Assembly (NCBI RefSeq): GCF_013393905.1
Contig: NZ_CP040272.1
Span: 4,274,001 to 4,338,000, forward strand
DNA: 64,000 bases
Direction of reading: 5' to 3'
Source: Nostoc sp. C052
Lineage (GTDB): Bacteria > Cyanobacteriota > Cyanobacteriia > Cyanobacteriales > Nostocaceae
Made by a program: the position numbers and the translations under genes. This document shows, in pieces, positions 59,201 to 64,000 of this stretch. Position 1 is the first letter of the stretch. Each line of letters opens with the position of its first letter. Below the pieces are notes generated by a model that saw only the letters and a list, made by a program, of their open reading frames with translations, had not been told where the DNA came from and did no database searches.

Positions 59201-59799
59201 GCCCAGAACCACGCTTAATTACAGTTTTGTTTAGTGACATCGTGGGTTTTACACAGCTATCAAATACTCTCAGATCCCGACGAGTCGCAGAGTTGCTAAA
59301 TGAATATTTAGAAGCTATGACCAAGGTTGTATTTGGTAATGGCGGCACTGTCGATAAATTTATGGGAGATGCGATCTTAGCTTTATACGGAGCGCCCGAA
59401 GAACTAACCCCCAATGAACAGGTGCGTCGTGCTATTAATACAGCAAGAGCAATGCACCGTTCACTGGCTGTATTAAACGAACGCTGGCGAGAGCAAGGTG
59501 TATTCGATGGCGACAGACTTACTAGCGTCCAGTTTCGGTGTGGTATCCACCAAGGTACTGCTGTTGTGGGGATGTTTGGTAGCGCGGAACGTGCCGATTA
59601 TACTGCTATTGGCCCAAGTGTAAATATCGCTGCCAGGTTGCAAGCTGCCGCTGTTCCCGGTACGATCCTGGTTTCTGCTGCTGTGGCAGATTATTTGCAG
59701 GAAGAAGAAATTACTAAAGGTAGTCCGCTAGAACTTAAAGGAGTAGATGAAACAGTTTTGACTTTCGCTGTTACACCAGAGGTAATGGTTAATCGCTAA
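56254..59799 (+). CDS. Hybrid two-component protein: REC-GAF-GAF-HisKA-HATPase-REC-class III adenylate/guanylate cyclase
   Basis: 1181 residues. In order: REC1 (about 8-125; D59 in VIISDQRMPMMSG); GAF1 (about 155-345); GAF2 (about 365-545); HisKA with H553 (FFQNISHEFRTPITLIQGPL); HATPase (about 650-770; NLLSNAMKFTPEGG, DTGIGIVKEQIPHLFERFRQ, GSGLGLALVKELVELHGG); REC2 (about 825-945; D873 in LIVTDLMMPLVSG); and a nucleotide cyclase (about 980-1175; metal-binding D995 in FSDIVGFTQLS and D1039 in DKFMGDAILALYG, then FRCGIHQGTAVVGMFGSAER). It should join phosphotransfer and cAMP (or cGMP) production in one cytosolic protein. Similar large cyanobacterial cyclases (CyaC type) are known. AGGAAAG precedes the ATG. 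A TonB-like gene follows 68 bases later. Confidence 0.94.
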   Translation: MKSQANSKPKILVVDDEPDNLDLLYRTFYRDYKVLRATSGPAALDLLAQEGEVAVIISDQRMPMMSGTEFLSLTATQYPDIIRIILTGYTDVEDLVEAINAGKVFKYVTKPWEAEELKAVVRQALDTHNVLKARTRELTRTLRQESLLNTVTNTIRSALDYRQILQAIVDTVGHMLEVDVCLLRPFQDDQLADKGFIYQKPLSEEAEEQGIGGEVALNLSPLPPISSVPHPLVSPQPLLAQTVWETREVQVIHDAIDDERIHGNTAELHERGEAFAAANIRSSLIVPLICQQELMAVLALHQCFQPRLWGDDEVQLVLMVADQAALALSQAYAYEQVRALAKREALINTITSAIRSSLDPQDIFAAITQQLGQALQVDGCVLSLWTEEDEFVECVALYDSFQHLENSRLPAPDNHLNGNNHVPTQRLPYSQASIQENPILQQMLQTHEPVVIGNVSHSPSDVRGFDLPLKMPARSLMFVPLLADGKCIGSITLHEGKKVRQWLPSDIDLAKAVAAQAAIAVQQSHLYEKTRQQAERLLELDKQKTEFFQNISHEFRTPITLIQGPLESAVAAGEGLSYSQSAIALRNSRRLLRLVNQLLDLQRLNAGRMQPSFHPCDLVEFVSQIVESFRPYCEKKRLHLVTQLDECSTVYLDMEKFDKVVYNLLSNAMKFTPEGGTISVRLKSERDRCVLQVQDTGIGIVKEQIPHLFERFRQAEGSANRSYEGSGLGLALVKELVELHGGQVTVESVYGQGTTFSLWLVSGNAHLPPQQVLETPTELNTSRASVELADLELVESTTDNIEDITINSPTSIDTQDSAHKTQHSILVVDDNPDLRTYVSEIFRRNGYRVQTARNGYEGHRLAQEILPSLIVTDLMMPLVSGLEMIQLIRNEEKLKGTPIILLTAKVDEETRIEGTEHGADAYLAKPFNDRELLAEVRNLLALKENERRIVELNTYLTESVLKRFLPAVLVQKAATGDLTLDLRPEPRLITVLFSDIVGFTQLSNTLRSRRVAELLNEYLEAMTKVVFGNGGTVDKFMGDAILALYGAPEELTPNEQVRRAINTARAMHRSLAVLNERWREQGVFDGDRLTSVQFRCGIHQGTAVVGMFGSAERADYTAIGPSVNIAARLQAAAVPGTILVSAAVADYLQEEEITKGSPLELKGVDETVLTFAVTPEVMVNR

Positions 59800-59867
59800 A
59801 ATTTAGACTGGTATTTGAAAGCATTATCAATGAGTAAGAGTGCCTAATCATATCCAGTTTATATAAT

Positions 59868-61055
59868 ATGACACCATCGGTTGCAGACAAAACTCCAATT
59901 CCAGCCAAGGTCTGGAGACGACACACCGATCCACCAGGTTTGTGGATTTCTGTTGTTGTCGGTTCAGTCTCTCTGCACTTACTGGTGTTCTGGCTGATGC
60001 GCTCATCTAATGTATTTAGTCTGTGGTTTCCCCAACAAAGTCAATCTGCTGTTCCCATTGAATTGATAGACATTGCTCCCAAAACAAAATCAATAATCAA
60101 ATCAAAATCAACAGCCAAAACAGTTTCATCAAAGCCACTATCTTTACCTCAAAAGTCTGTACCAGTAGCACGTCCACTACAGACAGGACGAACTACGCCC
60201 AGAAATCAAGATTTTGGCGTCATAAATTCTACGGATAATCCCCAGAAAAAGAGCCGAACTGACGCTTCTCAAACTAATCGCAAACTCTTTAGACGACAGA
60301 TAATTCCCACGCCAAAACCAACGCCTACAGCCATACCAAAACCAACGCCTACAGCCACGCCAAAACCAAAACCTACAGCCACGCCAAAACCAAAACCTAC
60401 AGCCACGCCAAAACCAACGCCTACAGCCACGCCAAAACCAACACCTACAGTTCCAGTTGGTAATTTACCTTGGAAGCGCCGTCAAGAAATCAAACTGGGA
60501 AAGGGAAGACCACTAACAGCAGGTATTCCATCAAATCGACCAGTTTTAGAACCTGAAAATAGGGAAACTCCAGCAACTCCGACTAGAGAAACTCCACCAG
60601 CTTCTACTAGAGAAACTCCAGCAACTCCGACTAGGGAAACTCCACCAGCTTCTACTGGGGGAGCATCGGTAGCAATAGTAGCTCCTTTATCTAGAGATGA
60701 AATGATTAGCTTGATACAATCAAGAGGATTTCGACAAGATGTTTTACCCGACGTTATCGCTTTATACAAGGGAAGCAACACAAAACAATTAGACTCAAGT
60801 TTTCTTGTCCAGAATTCTGGACTTAAACCAGCACAGCTCTTGGCTAGCTTAATAATTGATAGCAAGGGTAACTCTATAGAGGCTGTAGTTCTAGAAATAC
60901 AACCAGTAGCACTGCAAAGTGAAAAAAGCACATACGAGCAAGTCCTCAAGGAAGTTTTCAAAACAGAAAACTTTCTTCCTGCTCACAATAACGATGGCAA
61001 AAAACCAGACTTGAGCAATCTGTATATCAGAGTCACAATCCAAACTGCCAATTAA
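59868..61055 (+). CDS. TonB-like membrane-anchored protein with repeat-rich linker
   Basis: 395 residues. A cytoplasmic start (residues 1-25) is followed by one membrane segment (about 26-44, LWISVVVGSVSLHLLVFWLM), an arrangement typical of TonB and the DUF-type cyanobacterial energy transducers. The linker has Pro/Lys/Thr repeats (six TPKPTPTA-type units, residues 148-195; two 16-residue RETPATPTRETPPAST units, residues 232-263), like the rigid rod of TonB. The C-terminal 120 residues (LSRDEMISLIQSRGFRQDVL, LLASLIIDSKGNSIEAVVLE, VLKEVFKTENFLPAHNN, LYIRVTIQTAN) may be a TonB-C-like domain, but the usual YP motif is not seen. It is 68 bases after the kinase-cyclase gene and may share its transcript. 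Confidence 0.72.
   Translation: MTPSVADKTPIPAKVWRRHTDPPGLWISVVVGSVSLHLLVFWLMRSSNVFSLWFPQQSQSAVPIELIDIAPKTKSIIKSKSTAKTVSSKPLSLPQKSVPVARPLQTGRTTPRNQDFGVINSTDNPQKKSRTDASQTNRKLFRRQIIPTPKPTPTAIPKPTPTATPKPKPTATPKPKPTATPKPTPTATPKPTPTVPVGNLPWKRRQEIKLGKGRPLTAGIPSNRPVLEPENRETPATPTRETPPASTRETPATPTRETPPASTGGASVAIVAPLSRDEMISLIQSRGFRQDVLPDVIALYKGSNTKQLDSSFLVQNSGLKPAQLLASLIIDSKGNSIEAVVLEIQPVALQSEKSTYEQVLKEVFKTENFLPAHNNDGKKPDLSNLYIRVTIQTAN
60309..60452 (+). repeat. Six in-frame 24-bp tandem repeats (TPKPTPTA)
   Basis: Six units of ACGCCAAAACCAACGCCTAC plus four bases, with point variation, encode TPKPTPTA. The multiple-of-three length keeps the frame. The Pro/Lys rod matches TonB-type linkers. Confidence 0.9.
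60561..60656 (+). repeat. Two in-frame 48-bp tandem repeats (RETPATPTRETPPAST)
   Basis: Two 48-bp units encode RETPATPTRETPPAST twice. Each unit is itself an old 24-bp duplication (RETPATPT, RETPPAST). Confidence 0.85.
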
Positions 61056-61111
61056 AACTAAATGCTTGATTTTTCACCTAAGCTATGTTAAATTCATAGG
61101 GTTGGAAATAC

Positions 61112-61182
61112 GCGGGCGTAGTTTAGTGGTAAAACTATAGCCTTCCAAGCTATTAATGCGGGTTCGATTCCCGCCGCCCGCT
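61112..61182 (+). tRNA. tRNA-Gly (anticodon TCC)
   Basis: The 71-base sequence folds as a tRNA. Acceptor stem GCGGGCG pairs with CGCCCGC (61175-61181) and the discriminator is T. D-arm with TAGTTTAGTGG; anticodon stem ATAGC / GCTAT with loop CTTCCAA, anticodon TCC at 61144-61146; T-arm GCGGG-TTCGATT-CCCGC. The 3' CCA is not encoded. It reads codons GGA and GGG. Confidence 0.96.
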
Positions 61183-61230
61183 TAGAAAAAACCCTCAAAT
61201 ATACTAACTAGTGCCATAAATAAGGTTAGG

Positions 61231-61257
61231 GAGACGCGATAAATTGCCGTCTCTACA
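61231..61257. repeat. Dispersed repeat, copy 4 (core only)
   Basis: GAGACGCGATAAATTGCCGT plus CTCTACA is the core of the repeat seen at 22889, 33602 and 40845, here without the right-hand part. Confidence 0.65.
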
Positions 61258-61381
61258 AGAGATTTATCCGTCAATTGGTTTTGAAAGACTCAGAGCAGCA
61301 AAATTTCAGGCAAGGTGATAAATGCAGGTGTGGGAGTCACCCAATGCTTCTTGATTTTCTGAATTTAGAATTGCTGCTACG

Positions 61382-62428
61382 CTAATTGAGGTTTTCTAGG
61401 CGAATGCGTGGATCGGCTGCTTTGAGCATCAAGTCGGCGATTAAATTGCCAACAATCAGCAATACTGCGCCCATTAATAAGCTTGCCATTAATAAATATA
61501 AATCTTGAGCTTGTAAAGCCTGTAAAGCTAATCTCCCTAAACCGGGCCAGTTGAAGAAAAATTCGGCGATGAAAGCACCATTTAATAAACCAGCTAACTC
61601 AAAACCCAATAAGGTAATTAAGGGATTTATAGCGTTGCGGAGTGCATGAACGTAGATGACGCGGTTTTCTGGCAGACCTTTCGCACGAGCCGTTTGGATG
61701 TAATCTTGACGCAGCACATCCAATAATTCGCCGCGAGTGATGCGTTGCAAACCAGCAAAACTTGTAATTGAGAGTGCGATTGTGGGTAAAATCATGTGCC
61801 AGCCGATATCTAAGATTCTGCCAAACCATGATAGTTCTGAGTGATTAATGCTAGTCATACTACCCACTGGGAATAGCGGCGAGGTGATTTGGGCTAAAAC
61901 CAGCAGCGCTAAGGCAGTGATGAAACTGGGAAAGCCTTGTCCAGCGTAACTGATCACCTGTAGAATCCGGTCTGCTGGTTTATTTTGTTTAACAGCGGCA
62001 AAAATCCCCAGTGGGATGGCGATCGCCCATGTGACAATTAAAGATGCGATCGCTAATAACAAAGTTGCTGGTACTCGTTCCCACAACAGCGATGCCACTG
62101 AACGCTGATAAATAAAACTTGTGCCAAAATCCCCTTTGGTCAAAATTCGCCATAGCCATAGCCAAAATTGCTCTGGCCAAGACTTATCTAAGCCAAACTG
62201 CCGCTTGATTTCCGCAATTCTTTCTGGAGATATCTTCGGATTTTGCCGTAGCGTATCTACATAATCACCGGGAGCGAGTTGAATGATAAAAAACGACAAA
62301 GCTGACGCCAACAACAAAGTCAGGAGTGCCTGCAATAGCCGCTTTCCTACATAAACAAAAGTTTCGCTCGTGACTAGCCTGATTAGCCAATCCCGACCTG
62401 TCTCCAAGGAAAGTTTTGTAGATGTCAT
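61382..62428 (-). CDS. DppB/OppB-type ABC transporter permease
   Basis: 348 residues, six membrane segments. The N-terminus has about 25 extra residues (TSTKLSLETGRDWLIRLVTS). The family blocks are LQALLTLLLASALSFFIIQL, APGDYVDTLRQNPKISPERI and EIKRQFGLDKSWPEQFWLWL, GDFGTSFIYQRSVASLLWER, the EAA loop YIQTARAKGLPENRVIYVHA followed by LRNAINPLITLLGFELAGLL, and the end LMLKAADPRIRLENLN. It is a second DppB-like gene, clearly different from the one at 39545. No partner permease, binding protein or ATPase is adjacent; it may belong to a peptide importer encoded elsewhere. tRNA-Gly lies downstream of its stop. Confidence 0.92.
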   Translation of the reverse strand: MTSTKLSLETGRDWLIRLVTSETFVYVGKRLLQALLTLLLASALSFFIIQLAPGDYVDTLRQNPKISPERIAEIKRQFGLDKSWPEQFWLWLWRILTKGDFGTSFIYQRSVASLLWERVPATLLLAIASLIVTWAIAIPLGIFAAVKQNKPADRILQVISYAGQGFPSFITALALLVLAQITSPLFPVGSMTSINHSELSWFGRILDIGWHMILPTIALSITSFAGLQRITRGELLDVLRQDYIQTARAKGLPENRVIYVHALRNAINPLITLLGFELAGLLNGAFIAEFFFNWPGLGRLALQALQAQDLYLLMASLLMGAVLLIVGNLIADLMLKAADPRIRLENLN

Positions 62429-62433
62429 TTATC

Positions 62434-62527
62434 TTTTGTCCTTTGTCCTTTGTCACTTTTCCTTTGTCACTTGTCCTTTGTCCTTTGTCACTTGTTTTTC
62501 TATTGACCAATGACCAATGACCAATGA
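62434..62527. repeat. Heptameric tandem repeats (TTTGTCC / CAATGAC)
   Basis: Many seven-base units of CTTTGTC are followed by TTGACCAATGACCAATGACC, the complementary orientation. It could form a long imperfect hairpin. It fills the whole gap between the permease start and the apt stop. Confidence 0.75.
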
Positions 62528-63046
62528 CTAATATTCAATTAAAGAGATAATTGGCACATCCGGCAAATGTGTACGCCCTTGTAAATCCCGTAGCTCGATA
62601 ATAAACCCAAATCCTACTAGTTCGCAGCCAATTTTCTGCACCAACTTTGCTGTAGCACTTGCAGTTCCACCTGTGGCAATCAAATCGTCCACGATCAAAA
62701 CTCGGCTACCTTGGTGTAAAGCGTCTTGATGCACTTCTAAGCAGTCTGTACCATACTCTAGTTCATATTCAATTGAGTGAACGACTGCCGGTAACTTACC
62801 TCTTTTGCGAATGGGAATAAAACCAGCTCCTAACTTATAAGCCAGAGGTGAACCAAAAATGAATCCCCTCGACTCTATGCCAATGACATAATCTACAGCT
62901 ATTCCAGTTTCGCTGCATTTTTGTGTTAAAAAGTCAATAGTGTAGCGCAGTCCTTCGGGATCGCGCAGTAACGTAGTAATATCCCGAAATAAAATTCCGG
63001 GTTTCGGGAAATCTGGGATGTCACGAACGAGAGACTTTAAATCCAT
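62528..63046 (-). CDS. apt: Adenine phosphoribosyltransferase
   Basis: 172 residues from ATG 63046; earlier in-frame starts would run through repeat-derived sequence. It matches APT end to end: MDLKSLVRDIPDFPKPGILF then RDITTLLRDPEGLRYTIDFL, IGIESRGFIFGSPLAYKLGA, GFIPIRKRGKLPAVVHS, the PRPP loop SRVLIVDDLIATGGTASATA and FIIELRDLQGRTHL. It converts adenine and PRPP to AMP in the cytosol (salvage). Short heptamer repeats lie on both sides. Confidence 0.95.
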   Translation of the reverse strand: MDLKSLVRDIPDFPKPGILFRDITTLLRDPEGLRYTIDFLTQKCSETGIAVDYVIGIESRGFIFGSPLAYKLGAGFIPIRKRGKLPAVVHSIEYELEYGTDCLEVHQDALHQGSRVLIVDDLIATGGTASATAKLVQKIGCELVGFGFIIELRDLQGRTHLPDVPIISLIEY

Positions 63047-63473
63047 AACATGGGGAATGGGGAGTAGGGAATGGGGAATGGGGAAAGTTAGGAGTGAGGA
63101 GTGAGGAGTTATTAATTTAAATTCATAACTATCCCAGTCTCCAGTCTCCAATCTCCAATCCCTAATTTCAGATACCTGAAAAATCGTACACTATAATGTC
63201 ATACGCTGGGGGTCGAGGCTGAAGTTTCGCCATTTATTGACGATAATTAGAATCTAAACCAAGCTAGAAAAGGTCTTGCATTAATAAATGGGGTGAATTT
63301 AGTGATGTTTTAAAATTTTGATTTCAATATAGGGAAAACTTTCAATAGAAAGAGTTAAGTAATGTATATATCAGGTAGTCATGATACTGCTACAAGTCTA
63401 ACGCTCAAGTCTTGACTACCGACCTTAAATTTGTTTTATCTAGTCTGTTGGAACCGCATAAGGTATTTATAGA
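63047..63473. other. Gap with heptamer repeats and an AT-rich promoter region
   Basis: GGGGAATGGGGA and GGAGTGAGGAGTGAGG-type heptamers fill 63050-63110, then CCAGTCTCCAGTCTCCAATC near 63133. The right half is AT-rich and should hold the promoter of the DUF3038 gene. No gene is seen. Confidence 0.55.
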
Positions 63474-64000
63474 ATGAATGTCTCAGCAAGTTTAACGCCG
63501 TTCAACAGTCCAACCCAAGACTCAGTGCCGATGATTTTGGACACTTTACCAGATCCGGCGATCGCTTCCAAAACCTGTCCTCGGAGAACCAGGCTGCAAA
63601 TTGACCTGATTTTACTGGCAATTGAAGCTTTAGAGCTTGGTGGTTCAGAAGCAATCCTGGCTTTTGCTCAAGAGTTGGATCTTAAAGGAATTGTTAAAGA
63701 CAGGGTAAATTTATGGCGGATGCGTAGCTCTAACCCGCTACGAAGAGCGCATATACGCCGTCCCTTAACTATTATGGAAGCCAAAGCTCTGGTGGTCATT
63801 GCTTGCTACATAGCGCGGCGTTTAACTGTTGTCATCCGCCAGTTATTAATGATATGTCAACAAATGGAAGAGAAGCAGATTCCATTAGAACAGAATTTGC
63901 GTCTATCTAATTATCTAGAGCGGTTTAGAGCGCATTTTAAAAGCCGGATGAATGCTCGGCGTTCTGGTGTACTAGCATTAACTTCTGATGAGAAATTAGA
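63474..64000 (+). CDS. DUF3038 family protein (3' end outside window)
   Basis: 175 codons are visible from ATG 63474 and the frame is still open at the window edge. After a variable 35-residue N-terminus the sequence is CPRRTRLQIDLILLAIEALE, SEAILAFAQELDLKGIVKDR, VNLWRMRSSNPLRRAHIRRP and TIMEAKALVVIACYIARRLT, which is the cyanobacteria-specific DUF3038 family. It has no signal peptide and no clear membrane segment. Function is unknown; in related genomes it is often followed by a DUF4335 gene, which would lie just outside this window. Confidence 0.85.
   Translation, partial: MNVSASLTPFNSPTQDSVPMILDTLPDPAIASKTCPRRTRLQIDLILLAIEALELGGSEAILAFAQELDLKGIVKDRVNLWRMRSSNPLRRAHIRRPLTIMEAKALVVIACYIARRLTVVIRQLLMICQQMEEKQIPLEQNLRLSNYLERFRAHFKSRMNARRSGVLALTSDEKL

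Noticed and set aside
62546..62562. TTGGCACATCCGGCAAA as a sigma-54 promoter
   Set aside because: The -12 GC is not at the right spacing and the site lies inside the apt gene.

Overview
The window looks like a chromosomal segment of a filamentous, heterocyst-type (Nostoc-like) cyanobacterium. The evidence is the high density of the HIP1 palindrome GCGATCGC inside and between genes, the families DUF3386, DUF3038, DUF2256 and Uma2, short heptameric tandem repeats of the kind known from heterocystous cyanobacteria, and long repeat-rich intergenic spacers. These assignments rest on reading the sequence; no database search was run.

Layout. 1-5.6 kb: a toxin-antitoxin-like DUF433/DUF5615 pair (toxin broken by a stop), a Uma2 protein, a LuxR-type regulator, DUF3386, a HugZ-like protein and an alpha/beta hydrolase. 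5.7-15.1 kb: an FAD/NAD(P)-domain protein fused to an ETHE1-like metallo-beta-lactamase domain, a large metzincin-type protease, small envelope proteins and a PlsC-type acyltransferase. 15.5-22.7 kb: sulfur scavenging, with an ssuD / beta-carbonic-anhydrase-like / ssuE operon and a TauD/AtsK dioxygenase, followed by a secreted methyltransferase and an aldo/keto reductase. 23.2-31.8 kb: the most unusual block (below). 31.9-42.3 kb: Uma2, a broken gene, DUF2256, isoaspartyl peptidase, nitroreductase, a peptide-type ABC importer (binding protein and two permeases) and glmU. 42.5-64 kb: an HD-GYP response regulator, mnmD, a rhodanese, a beta-barrel/FecR pair, gor, hisC, a giant hybrid kinase-cyclase, a TonB-like protein, tRNA-Gly(TCC), another DppB-type permease, apt and the start of a DUF3038 gene.

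Main discovery. Positions 23193-31806 hold what reads as a complete, self-contained sigma-54 system in a phylum generally described as lacking sigma-54. It has an rpoN gene (25709-27073), a two-gene operon for a membrane histidine kinase and an NtrC-type AAA+ activator with GAFTGA (28339-30974), and two almost identical -24/-12 promoters (TTGGCACnnTTTTTGCACT; 23192 and 31056). These face outwards into an MFS plus SLC13-type transporter operon and a membrane-anchored protein of unknown function. The activator ends right after its AAA+ domain and has no Fis-type DNA-binding domain, as known for activators in genomes with very small sigma-54 regulons.

A second theme is sulfur. ssuD, tauD and a nitroreductase each have a related element (core TTACCGTAGTWTATAA) upstream. 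A carbonic-anhydrase-like enzyme sits inside the ssu operon, and an ETHE1-like persulfide dioxygenase domain, a rhodanese and glutathione reductase lie elsewhere in the window. Several small decayed genes (DUF5615 tail, Uma2 and HicB remnants, a twice-frameshifted gene) show ongoing gene erosion between the functional operons.
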